A stretch of 64,000 nt of DNA, taken from the NCBI RefSeq assembly GCF_000719775.1, contig NZ_JOHR01000001.1:682001-746000 (forward strand), read 5' to 3'. The position numbers were made by a program, and so were the translations under genes. The DNA comes from Streptomyces sp. NRRL F-5135 (GTDB taxonomy: Bacteria; Actinomycetota; Actinomycetes; Streptomycetales; Streptomycetaceae). Each line of letters begins with the position of its first letter. Position 1 is the first letter of the stretch. The notes beneath the pieces were generated by a model. It made no database searches. It saw nothing but the letters and a program-made list of their open reading frames with translations, and had not been told where the DNA came from. This document shows positions 1-7,733 of the stretch, piece by piece.

Positions 1-1
1 C

Positions 2-469
2 CAGGAACTCGCGACGCGCGTCTCGCACCGCAACACCGGCCATCAGTCGGGCGACCCGGTCTGCGACCGCATGCTGGCGCGGATCTCCACCGACGAGAAC
101 CTGCACATGGTCTTCTACCGGAACCTGCTGGGCGCGGCCTTCGAGATCGCCCCGGACCCGACCATGCAGGCGGTCCGCGACGTCGTGGTGAACTTCCGGA
201 TGCCCGGGCACGGCATGCCCGGTTTCGAGCGCGCCGCCGCGCAGATGGCGATCGGCGAGATCTACAACCTCCGGATCCACCACGACGACGTGCTCCAGCC
301 GGTGCTGCGCTACCTGAAGGTCATGGACGTGTCGGGACTGGGCCCGGAGGGGCTCAAGGCCCAGGACGAACTCGGCCTGTACATGAACGGACTGGACGGC
401 GAAGCCGCCAAGTTCGACGAGAAGCTCGCGGCCCGGAAGGCGCGGATGGCCGCGCGCGCCGCCGGCTGA
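2..469 (+). CDS. Acyl-ACP desaturase, C-terminal part (5' end outside window)
   Basis: The open frame enters from the left edge and codes for the last 155 residues of a soluble ferritin-like di-iron desaturase (FA_desaturase_2 family), which puts a cis double bond into acyl chains carried on acyl carrier protein in the cytoplasm. The second iron-binding E-x-x-H motif is visible as DENLH (Glu32 and His35 of the fragment), followed by the family's MVFYRNL helix and a long helical C-terminus ending in a basic tail (KLAARKARMAARAAG). The first di-iron motif and the start codon must lie upstream of the window. A GC-rich spacer of 160 bases separates it from the next gene, so it probably ends its own transcript. 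The family call is firm, but the double-bond position cannot be read from the sequence. Confidence 0.88.
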   Translation, partial: QELATRVSHRNTGHQSGDPVCDRMLARISTDENLHMVFYRNLLGAAFEIAPDPTMQAVRDVVVNFRMPGHGMPGFERAAAQMAIGEIYNLRIHHDDVLQPVLRYLKVMDVSGLGPEGLKAQDELGLYMNGLDGEAAKFDEKLAARKARMAARAAG

Positions 470-629
470 CCGGGCCCGCTGTCCCCGTCCGCGCGTTCGG
501 CCGGTCGGCTCCTCGGCCGGCCGGCCGGCCCGTTCCCTCCCCGTTCCCCTGTCCGGCCCATCCGTCTTGGCCGGCCCGCAGGGGGGATCCCGCTCGGGCC
601 CGCGCGGGAGAAGTCGTACGCTGTGCCGG

Positions 630-1550
630 ATGAAGCCTGCCACGCGCCTCTTCCTCATAGGCGCCCCCGTCCTCGTCGCCGCCGCCGTCATCTTCGGCAG
701 CGGCGGCGATTCAGGTGTGCTCGCGGACAACCCGCCGGCTCGCCCGGAGCGCAGCGGCGCTCCCGATCCGCTCAGCTCCGGCGACCCGGACGACCGTGAG
801 GAGTTGGCGCGGCGCATCGACGCGATGCCGCCCGGTCTCGCCGCACCCGAGAAGAAGGAGCTGGCGGCACAACTGGTGGCCAGCGCCGAGAACTCGACGC
901 TCGACTGGCGCCGCCAGTACGCCGCGATCGAGGACCTCGGGGACGGCAACGGCTACACGGCCGGCGTCATCGGCTTCTGTTCCGGCACGAACGACATGCT
1001 CCAACTGGTCGAGTCGTACACGGAGAAGCACCCGGACAATCCGCTGGCCCCGTTCCTGCCGGCGCTGCGCAAGGTCGACGGCACCGATTCGCACGAGGGG
1101 CTCGACCCCGGTTTCCGGGAAGCCTGGGCGAAGGCCGCCGAGTCCGCCGACTTCCGCTCCGCCCAGGACAGCACCCGCGACCGGCTCTACTTCGATCCGG
1201 CGGTCCGGCTGGCCAAGATGGACGGTCTGGGCACCTTGGGGCAGTTCGTCTACTACGACGCCATGGTCCTGCACGGCCCGGGTCTCGACGCGCGGGGCTT
1301 CTACGGCATCCGCGAGGCGGCCATGAAGAAGAGGAAGACCGCCGCCGAGGGCGGCGACGAGAAGGCGTACCTGAACGCGTTCATGGACGCGAGCCGGGCC
1401 GTGATGAAGACCAAGCTCATCGCGGAGCAGCGCGACTCGTCGCGTATCGACACCGCTCAGCGGGTCTTCCTGCGGGACGGCAACATGGCGCTCGAACCGC
1501 CGCTGACCTGGCAGGTGTACGGGGAGACCTTCAGGATCGACCAGAGCTGA
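630..1550 (+). CDS. Secreted GH46 chitosanase
   Basis: A 306-residue protein that matches the GH46 endo-chitosanases of Streptomyces along its length; it hydrolyses beta-1,4 bonds in chitosan outside the cell. The first 25 residues form a short basic stretch plus a hydrophobic segment (signal peptide), followed by a Pro/Asp/Arg-rich linker to about residue 68. The catalytic acid falls in SAENSTLDW (Glu87, equivalent to Glu22 of the mature N174 enzyme) and the second catalytic residue in EDLGDGNGYT (Asp105, equivalent to Asp40). The family signatures IGFCSGTNDM and RDRLYFDPAV are present. An in-frame ATG 63 bases further upstream exists, but it would put an Arg/Gly-rich stretch before the signal peptide, so 630 is preferred. 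It is monocistronic: the next gene is convergent. Confidence 0.93.
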   Translation: MKPATRLFLIGAPVLVAAAVIFGSGGDSGVLADNPPARPERSGAPDPLSSGDPDDREELARRIDAMPPGLAAPEKKELAAQLVASAENSTLDWRRQYAAIEDLGDGNGYTAGVIGFCSGTNDMLQLVESYTEKHPDNPLAPFLPALRKVDGTDSHEGLDPGFREAWAKAAESADFRSAQDSTRDRLYFDPAVRLAKMDGLGTLGQFVYYDAMVLHGPGLDARGFYGIREAAMKKRKTAAEGGDEKAYLNAFMDASRAVMKTKLIAEQRDSSRIDTAQRVFLRDGNMALEPPLTWQVYGETFRIDQS

Positions 1551-1693
1551 GGCGTCCGGCCCGGCTCCACCGCCGTGGCGCGCCGGCTCAGCACCGCGCG
1601 CCGGTACGCGTCACGGACCGTAGCGCGCCGACACCGTGCGGTGCCGGCATCGGCACTCGCCATCGGCATCGGCATCGGGCGGTGGGTGCCGGG

Positions 1694-1996
1694 TCAGGCG
1701 CTCCTGCGCCGGAGATCCAGCCGCTCCTTCTCGGAGAGCCCGCCCCACACCCCGAACCGCTCGTCGTTGGCGAGGGCGTACTGGAGGCAGGCTTCCCGGC
1801 CCTCGCAGGCGCGGCACAGCCGCTTGGCCTCGCGTGTGGAGGAACCGGGGGCCGGGAAGAAGAACTCCGGCCCGGTCTGGGCGCACAACGCGTTCTCCTG
1901 CCAGGCGAGTTCGTCCTCCGCGCGGGCGGCCGCGGCCGGCCCGCTGATGGTGTCGATGGTGCTGTCGGTGGTGCTGTCGATGATGTCGGTCGGCAT
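1694..1996 (-). CDS. WhiB-like (Wbl) Fe-S transcriptional regulator
   Basis: A 100-residue actinobacterial Wbl protein. Four cysteines (Cys38, Cys61, Cys64, Cys70) form the C-x22-C-x2-C-x5-C pattern that binds a 4Fe-4S cluster. The FGVWGG turn follows at residues 81-86, then a basic C-terminus (LDLRRRSA) of the kind that contacts DNA. Wbl proteins act with the principal sigma factor as redox- or NO-responsive regulators of development and stress. The start was placed at the ATG at 1996; a GTG further upstream would add about ten residues (VFIPTGQPVG) and cannot be excluded because no clear ribosome site is seen. The N-terminal stretch is Thr/Ser/Asp-rich. Which Wbl paralogue this is cannot be decided from the sequence alone. 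Confidence 0.9.
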   Translation of the reverse strand: MPTDIIDSTTDSTIDTISGPAAAARAEDELAWQENALCAQTGPEFFFPAPGSSTREAKRLCRACEGREACLQYALANDERFGVWGGLSEKERLDLRRRSA

Positions 1997-2076
1997 GCCG
2001 ACAGGCTGCCCCGTCGGGATAAACACCTGATGGACGAATGATCGACGCCGACCGGGGCGGGCCCGCGGGCCGCCCG

Positions 2077-2877
2077 TCAGGCGGCGGCGCGCTCCACTCC
2101 GCGCATCAGCGCGAACCGCGCCCCATGGGGGTCGGCGAGCTTGGCGAAGCGGCCGACGCCTTCGATGTCGGTCGGCTCCATCCGGACCGTACCGTCCAGC
2201 TTCCGCGCCGCGGCCACCGCAGCGTCGCAGTCGGTGACCGCGAAGTACAGGAGCCAGTACGGCGCGCCGCCGGATTCGATCGGATCGTTGCCCAGGGGAA
2301 CGAAGCCGCCGAACATGGCGTCCGAGCCCTTGCCCGCCGGATTCACCATGCGGTAGGTGCCGCTGCCGTCCGGCATGGGCATGCTGAGGGCCTCCCAGCC
2401 GAAGACCGAGCTGTAGAAGGCGTACGCGGTGTCCTCGTCCGGGGTGTACAACTCGGCCCAGCAGAGGCTGCCCGGCTCGTTGACGATGTCCAGGCCCTTG
2501 TTCCGGCCCGGCTGCCAGACCGCGAAGCGGGCGCCCGCGCGGTCGGTGAAGGCCGCCATCCTGCCGATGTCCATGACGTCCATGGGGCCGAACTCGACGG
2601 AGCCGCCCGCGTCCCTGACCGCCGCGGCGGTGGCGTCGGCGTCGGGGGTGGCGAAGTAGAGGGTCCAGGAGGGCGAGCCGTGACCGGGTTCGAGGGGCAT
2701 GACGCCCGCGGCGGTCCTGCCGTCCGTCTGAAACATGCCGTAGCCGCCCGCCTCGGGACCGGCCGACAGGAAGTCCCAGCCGAACACCCCGTGGTAGAAG
2801 GCGTTCGCTCCTTCGAGATCGGTCGTACCGAGGTCGGCCCAGATGGGGGACCCCTCGGGGTAGGGGGAGGTGAGCAT
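2077..2877 (-). CDS. Two-domain VOC (glyoxalase/dioxygenase superfamily) protein
   Basis: A 266-residue protein made of two tandem VOC modules (about 8-125 and 135-262). Each has the beta-alpha-beta-beta-beta pattern and the sequence F-Y-x-x-V-F-G-W (AFYHGVFGWDF and AFYSSVFGWEAL). This is the class annotated as glyoxalase/bleomycin-resistance/dioxygenase-like proteins in Streptomyces. The substrate is unknown, and VOC folds also serve as metal-dependent isomerases or small-molecule binders. The start at 2877 has an AAGGAG ribosome site 6 bases upstream. It is transcribed in the same direction as wbl but is separated from it by about 80 bases. Longer in-frame upstream sequence is Arg-rich and not protein-like. 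Confidence 0.85.
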   Translation of the reverse strand: MLTSPYPEGSPIWADLGTTDLEGANAFYHGVFGWDFLSAGPEAGGYGMFQTDGRTAAGVMPLEPGHGSPSWTLYFATPDADATAAAVRDAGGSVEFGPMDVMDIGRMAAFTDRAGARFAVWQPGRNKGLDIVNEPGSLCWAELYTPDEDTAYAFYSSVFGWEALSMPMPDGSGTYRMVNPAGKGSDAMFGGFVPLGNDPIESGGAPYWLLYFAVTDCDAAVAAARKLDGTVRMEPTDIEGVGRFAKLADPHGARFALMRGVERAAA

Positions 2878-2999
2878 GGTGCGCTCCTTGGTGGAATCCC
2901 GTCTCTCTGCTCTCCGAGTCTCCTCCGGATGGTCCCGCGCCGCATGTGCCGCGCGGGAGCGGCGGCGACGCTCGCGGTACGTGGAGTCCGAATGGCGCC

Positions 3000-3788
3000 C
3001 TAAAGGAGGTCGCCCGGCAGGGCCGCGTAGGTCTCGCGCAGCAGCTCGACGGCAGGGTGGTGGGCCGGGAACTCCGTCCGGTCGACGGCCGTGACGGCTC
3101 GTACTCCGATGGCCGCGTTGGTGGCGAACGCGGCACGGGACGACCCGACGTCCGCCGCCGCGACCGGGGCGAGGCGGTGTTCGTGGGCCGCCATGAGGAG
3201 CCGCATCGTCACCCCCGGGAGGCAGGGGGCCTGCGGCCACACCACCGTCCCGTCGCCGTCGCCTTCACCGCCGAGGAAACCGATGTTCCAGGTGGCGCCC
3301 TCGGAGACGAGTCCGTCGGCGCCGACGAAGAGCGCGTCGTCGAATCCGGCCTGCCGGGCCGCCCGTCGCTGCCGGAGCGCCCCGAACAGCCCGACGCTCT
3401 TGATCTCGGGGGCCTCGCGCTCGTACCGGACGCTCCGCACCCGCAGGGGCGGCAGCGGGCCGGAGGACGCCGGGCGCCGGGTGACCAGGATCCGCGGGTC
3501 CCCCGCCCGGTCGGGGCGGCCGATGTCCAGGGCGGGGTCGAACACGGTGACCCGCATCGTCGCCGTCCCGTCGGCCGGCGCGAGCCGGCGCAGCAGCGCG
3601 CGTACCCGATCGGGGTCCAGCTCGGCGCCGAAGAGGGCCCGGCAGTCGCGGTCGAGCCGGTCGAGGTGGAGCGCCAGCCCCCGCACCCGGCCGTCCTCGA
3701 CACGGAGCGTCGTGAAGTGACCGTAGTTGGTGAGGGCGAGCGCGCTCAGCTCCGCCATGTCGACCGGCCGTCCGTTCAGTTCCGCCAT
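3000..3788 (-). CDS. Class IV aminotransferase (PLP fold type IV)
   Basis: A 262-residue PLP enzyme of fold type IV, the family of branched-chain aminotransferase and 4-amino-4-deoxychorismate lyase. The expected internal-aldimine lysine is Lys130 in EIKSVGLFGAL. The conserved glutamate region reads SEGATWNIGF (Glu163 region), and a C-terminal TNAAIGVRAV segment follows. It lacks the full Asp/Glu set that would let one tell aminodeoxychorismate lyase from a D-amino-acid or branched-chain transaminase, so the substrate is left open. The start at 3788 is preceded by a G-rich stretch; an ATG four codons upstream is an alternative. The flanking VOC gene lies 122 bases downstream on the same strand. 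Confidence 0.85.
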   Translation of the reverse strand: MAELNGRPVDMAELSALALTNYGHFTTLRVEDGRVRGLALHLDRLDRDCRALFGAELDPDRVRALLRRLAPADGTATMRVTVFDPALDIGRPDRAGDPRILVTRRPASSGPLPPLRVRSVRYEREAPEIKSVGLFGALRQRRAARQAGFDDALFVGADGLVSEGATWNIGFLGGEGDGDGTVVWPQAPCLPGVTMRLLMAAHEHRLAPVAAADVGSSRAAFATNAAIGVRAVTAVDRTEFPAHHPAVELLRETYAALPGDLL

Positions 3789-3957
3789 GGCCCCCAGCAT
3801 GGCAGCCGGGCGCGCGCCCCACCGGCGACCAGGGGCATCTGTCCGGACCGACCGGACCGTCCGGACCGGTCGAGATCCGACCGGGATCATCGGCGGCCGT
3901 CACCCACCACCCCCGACTGGTCACTCCTGGTAACCATCGATCACCTCCGGACTCCCG

Positions 3958-5043
3958 TCAGTGACCGGAGTGCTCCCCCGGACCGGACGGCTCCTTCCCC
4001 GCCGCCCCGCCGCCGTCCTTCGTCGCGCCCTTCACCCCGTCCGGCGCCGCGCCCTTCGCCTCGCTCTTCGCCGCGCCCGCCGGGTGGTGCGGCTCGTACC
4101 CGGGGATCGTGCCGTCCGGCTTCTTGACCAGCAGCAGGCCCGCCATCCCCATGTCCGAGTGGCTCTGCACGTGGCAGTGGTACATCCAGGCGCCCGCGCC
4201 CACCCGTTCGCCGGCGATGATCTGGAAGCCGAAGGAGTCCGCGGGACCCGTGATCTTGTTGTCGATCACCCGGCTCGGATCGTCGGGGCCGGTCAGCAGG
4301 CCGGTCCTGTTGTCCGCCCAGCGATGACCGTGGATGTGGAAGGTGTGGTAGAACTCACCGTGCGTGATCATGATGATCTCCACCCGGTCGCCCACCGTGG
4401 CCTCGAAGTTGGGGGACTCGGCACCCGGTTTGTTGTTGATCGTCATGTCGTTGAAGACGATCGTGAACTGTTTGTCCGGCAGGATGTCGCCCTTCCTGCG
4501 GACGACCAGCGGGCCGTAGAGCCCCTTGCGTATGCCGCCGGTGCCGTGGTCCGTGCCGACCACATGGTCGTGGTAGTGCCAGTAGCCCGCGCTCCCCGGC
4601 TGCCAGGTGCCGTCCGCGCGGGTGCCCGGGGTGTGGGTGCGCCAGGTGTAGGTACGGCTCTCCCCCGGCGGCACATGACTGCCGCTCATCCGGGTGCCGT
4701 CGCTGGCGACGTCGTAGTCCACGCCGTGCACATGGAGGCTGGCGTCCACGTCCGTGGTGTTCTCGAACTCGATGTGGAGGGTGTCGCCCTCGATCATCTC
4801 GATCAGGGGGCCGGGAATGGACGCCTTCCCCTTTTCGAAGCCATAGCCCATCTGACCGCCCGGCAGCGTTTCCGCGTACATCTTGAGATGGCGGACCGTG
4901 CCGCCCGCCGGGGCCGTCCTGGGTGGCGATTCGGCCGAAGTGGCCTTCGGGGCGGAGGCGAGCGACAACGATGTCATACCCGTGGCGGCGACCGCGCCAC
5001 CTGCGAAAAGCCGCCGATTGAAACTCCGTCTGTCCATGGCCAT
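3958..5043 (-). CDS. Two-domain small laccase (multicopper oxidase, SLAC type), Tat-exported
   Basis: A 361-residue homologue of the Streptomyces small laccase (SLAC), a trimeric two-domain copper oxidase that takes electrons from phenolics or other reductants and reduces O2 to water outside the cell. It begins with a twin-arginine leader (RRSFNRRLF, then an Ala/Gly-rich hydrophobic stretch to about residue 40). Copper ligands are visible as HVHG (104/106), HYHDH (156/158), HTFHIHGH (233-240) and [10 protein letters not shown] (289-298, with Cys290 as the type-1 ligand). A Lys/Gly/Pro-rich tail of about 45 residues (316-361) follows the catalytic core. The start at 5043 is chosen because GGGGAG lies 6 bases upstream; the ATG two codons later is nearly as good. 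It is divergent from the ThuA/dehydrogenase gene, suggesting a shared extracellular oxidation function. Confidence 0.93.
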   Translation of the reverse strand: MAMDRRSFNRRLFAGGAVAATGMTSLSLASAPKATSAESPPRTAPAGGTVRHLKMYAETLPGGQMGYGFEKGKASIPGPLIEMIEGDTLHIEFENTTDVDASLHVHGVDYDVASDGTRMSGSHVPPGESRTYTWRTHTPGTRADGTWQPGSAGYWHYHDHVVGTDHGTGGIRKGLYGPLVVRRKGDILPDKQFTIVFNDMTINNKPGAESPNFEATVGDRVEIIMITHGEFYHTFHIHGHRWADNRTGLLTGPDDPSRVIDNKITGPADSFGFQIIAGERVGAGAWMYHCHVQSHSDMGMAGLLLVKKPDGTIPGYEPHHPAGAAKSEAKGAAPDGVKGATKDGGGAAGKEPSGPGEHSGH

Positions 5044-5181
5044 AGCGAACTCCCCAGCGCCGTACGGAGATTGACAGATGTACCAGGGCATGACCCAGGC
5101 CCCCGGACGGCCACACGGTAGACCAAGGATCTTCGTTTATCCACACTGAGGACAAAGTTGGTGGGATCGCGGTCCAACCTA

Positions 5182-5210
5182 TTGGCGAGTCGCCGAAAGA
5201 GGTCTACTTT
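5182..5210 (+). promoter_or_regulatory. Candidate promoter of the ThuA/dehydrogenase gene
   Basis: TTGGCG (5182-5187) and TACTTT (5205-5210) are separated by exactly 17 bases and sit 40 bases before the start at 5250, matching a vegetative-type promoter for the + strand gene. A small inverted repeat, GTTGG/CCAAC (5157-5161 and 5174-5178), lies just upstream and could be an activator or repressor site. Read directly from sequence; not tested. Confidence 0.45.
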
Positions 5211-5249
5211 CAGGCGCGTTGCTGTGACCAAAGAGGGGTGGGTGAACAC

Positions 5250-7733
5250 ATGCAGCGCGCACCACATCGCCGGTCGAGAACCAGGCGTACCGCGGCCGCG
5301 GCCCTGGTGGCCGGCACGATGGCGGCGTCCCTGCTGGGCGGTAACGCCGCCACGGCGAGACCGTACCCGGAACCGGCGTCGACAACGTTGTCCCTGCCGT
5401 CGCCTCCGGGCGGGGACGACGTCAAGGTCCTCGTCTTCCACGCGTCGGCCACCGAGGAGTCACCGGTCGTCAACGCCGGCATCGAGGCGATCGAGTCGAT
5501 CGGCCTCTCGGGGCCCTGGAACGAGCGTTTCAAGACCGAGGCCACGGACGACGGTTCGGTCTTCACCGATGCCAAGAGGCTCGGCTCCTACAACGCCGTC
5601 GTCTTCCTCACGGGCGGCGGCGACGTGCTCGACCCGGAGCAGGAGGCCGGCCTGGAGGCGTACATGGAGGCCGGCGGCGGCTTCCTCGGCGTCCACGACG
5701 CCGCCCGTACCGAGCCGTACTCCGCCTGGTTCACCGAGCTGATCGGCGCCCGGCCCGCCAAGACCAGCCCCACGAACGTCCAGCGCGCCACGGTCGAGGT
5801 CGGTGACCGGATCCACCCGGCCACCAAGAGCCTGCCCCTGGAGTGGAAGCGTCCGGACAAGTGGCTCAACTGGGCGACGAACCCGACCGGCAAGGTGCAC
5901 ACCGTCGCCCGCGTCAGGGAGAGCAGCTACCAGCCCGGCACCGGGGCCAACGGCGCCGACCACCCGGTCTCGTGGTGCCGTGACTACGACGGCGGCCGGT
6001 CCTTCTACACCGGGATGGGCGGTACGGCCGCCTCGTACGACGAGACCGACTTCCGCGACCACCTGCGCGGCGCGCTGCTGTGGACCAGCCGGATCTCGCG
6101 GGCCGACTGCAAGGCCACGATCGACGGCAACTACAAGGCGGAGCGCGTCACCCAGCCGAACCAGCCGGGGCAGCAGGACCAGATCGGCGAGCCGCACGGT
6201 CTGGTCACCGCGCCCGACGGACGGGTCTTCTACATCGGGCGCGGCGGCGGCGACAACAGCGCCCCCGTGGTGACCGACTGGAACAACCCGAACATCGGCA
6301 AGGGCCTCGGCCAGATCCACGTCTACGACCCGAAGACGAAGAAGGTGACGCTCGCGGGCGCGCTGACGATCTTCGGCAACAAGGGCGGCGGCGAGGAACT
6401 GATCAAGGTCGAGGAGGGGCTGCTCGGTATCGAGCTGGACCCCGCCTTCCAGTCGAACGGCTGGGTGTACCTGCACTACACCCCGCACTCCGGGCTCAAC
6501 CGCGACACGCGGATCGCCGAGCGGCGCGTCTCGCGCTTCACCCTGGACCTCGCGACCAACAAGCTGGACCTCGCCTCCGAGAAGGTCCTGCTCAAGTGGC
6601 CGGTGCAGGTGCACAGCTGCTGCCACTCGGGCGGCGGCCTCGCCTGGGACTCCAAGAACAACCTCTACATCGCGACCGGGGACAACAACTCCTCCGGTTT
6701 CAGCGACGGTTACTCCGGCAACAACCCGCAGCCCAACTACAAGGGCCTCTCCTTCGCGGACGCGCGCCGCACCGCCGGCAACACCAACAACCTCAACGGC
6801 AAGATCCTGCGGATCCACCCGGAGCCGGACGGCACGTACACCCTGCCCGCCGGCAACCTGTTCACGGGCCAGGAGCAGGACGAGGGCGGCGGCAAGACGC
6901 GGGGCGAGATCTACGTGATGGGCGTGCGCAACCCCGCGCGGATCTTCGTCGACAAGCAGACCGACACCCTGTACGCGGGCTGGGTCGGTCCCGACGCGGG
7001 CGCGCCCAGCACGACCTGGGGCCCGGCCAAGTACGACACGTTCGCCGCGATCACCAAGGCGGGCAACCACGGCTGGCCGTTCTGCATGGGCAACAACCAG
7101 CCCTACCGGGACCGCAGCCTGCCCGACCCGTCCAAGCCCCAGGGCTGGTACAACTGTGCCGCGCCGAAGAACGAGTCGCCGAACAACGACGGACTGGTCA
7201 ACCTGCCGCCGGTCACCGGAAACACCATCTGGTACTCGCCGCAGGGCGGCGCCCCCGACTACCCGCGGGACGCCAACGGCGTGCCCAGCTACAAGCAGGA
7301 GGAGGCCAAGTACCTGCTGCCGTGGCTCAAGGGCGGCGGCCAGGCGACCATGAACGGTCCGGTCTACCGGTACGACGCGCAGAGCGCGAGCGCCGACAAG
7401 TGGCCGCAGTACTGGGACGGCAAGTGGTTCGTCGGTGACTTCTACGACGCGGCCGGCAGCCCGCGCCACGCGGTGGTGACCGACCCGAAGACCGTCGGCA
7501 AGGGCGGCCTGCCGGTCCACGCCGAATCCCTGAAGAAGATCATCCCGGTGGGCCAGGGCGGCATCCGCAACCTCATGGACTGGAAGTTCGCGCCGGACGG
7601 CTCGCTCTACGTCCTGGACTACGGGCGCGGCTTCTTCACCTCCGACGGCGCGTCCGCGCTGTGGCGTGTGACGTACAAGGGCGGCGCTTCGACTCCGGCC
7701 GCCTCCGACCTGGTCAGAAAGGTGGAGCAGTGA
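5250..7733 (+). CDS. Secreted ThuA-domain + glucose/sorbosone dehydrogenase (GSDH) fusion
   Basis: An 827-residue exported protein. Residues 1-37 are a signal peptide (RRSRTRR, then an Ala-rich hydrophobic core ending TAR). Residues about 57-290 are a ThuA-like class-I-amidotransferase fold (KVLVFHASA, VFLTGGGDVL, GGFLGVHDA, FYTGMGGT), a family linked to trehalose and 3-keto-sugar use. Residues about 305-815 are a six-bladed propeller of the PQQ-dependent glucose/sorbosone dehydrogenase type (EPHGLVTAPDG, LLGIELDPAF, HSCCHSGGGLAWD, GNHGWPF, GSLYVLDYGRG). The likely role is oxidation of a sugar at the cell surface, with the ThuA part binding or processing the keto product. ATG 5250 is preferred over the in-frame GTG at 5238 because GGGGTGGG then lies at normal distance. 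Its stop overlaps the GTG of the next gene (GTGA), so the two are translationally coupled. Confidence 0.88.
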   Translation: MQRAPHRRSRTRRTAAAALVAGTMAASLLGGNAATARPYPEPASTTLSLPSPPGGDDVKVLVFHASATEESPVVNAGIEAIESIGLSGPWNERFKTEATDDGSVFTDAKRLGSYNAVVFLTGGGDVLDPEQEAGLEAYMEAGGGFLGVHDAARTEPYSAWFTELIGARPAKTSPTNVQRATVEVGDRIHPATKSLPLEWKRPDKWLNWATNPTGKVHTVARVRESSYQPGTGANGADHPVSWCRDYDGGRSFYTGMGGTAASYDETDFRDHLRGALLWTSRISRADCKATIDGNYKAERVTQPNQPGQQDQIGEPHGLVTAPDGRVFYIGRGGGDNSAPVVTDWNNPNIGKGLGQIHVYDPKTKKVTLAGALTIFGNKGGGEELIKVEEGLLGIELDPAFQSNGWVYLHYTPHSGLNRDTRIAERRVSRFTLDLATNKLDLASEKVLLKWPVQVHSCCHSGGGLAWDSKNNLYIATGDNNSSGFSDGYSGNNPQPNYKGLSFADARRTAGNTNNLNGKILRIHPEPDGTYTLPAGNLFTGQEQDEGGGKTRGEIYVMGVRNPARIFVDKQTDTLYAGWVGPDAGAPSTTWGPAKYDTFAAITKAGNHGWPFCMGNNQPYRDRSLPDPSKPQGWYNCAAPKNESPNNDGLVNLPPVTGNTIWYSPQGGAPDYPRDANGVPSYKQEEAKYLLPWLKGGGQATMNGPVYRYDAQSASADKWPQYWDGKWFVGDFYDAAGSPRHAVVTDPKTVGKGGLPVHAESLKKIIPVGQGGIRNLMDWKFAPDGSLYVLDYGRGFFTSDGASALWRVTYKGGASTPAASDLVRKVEQ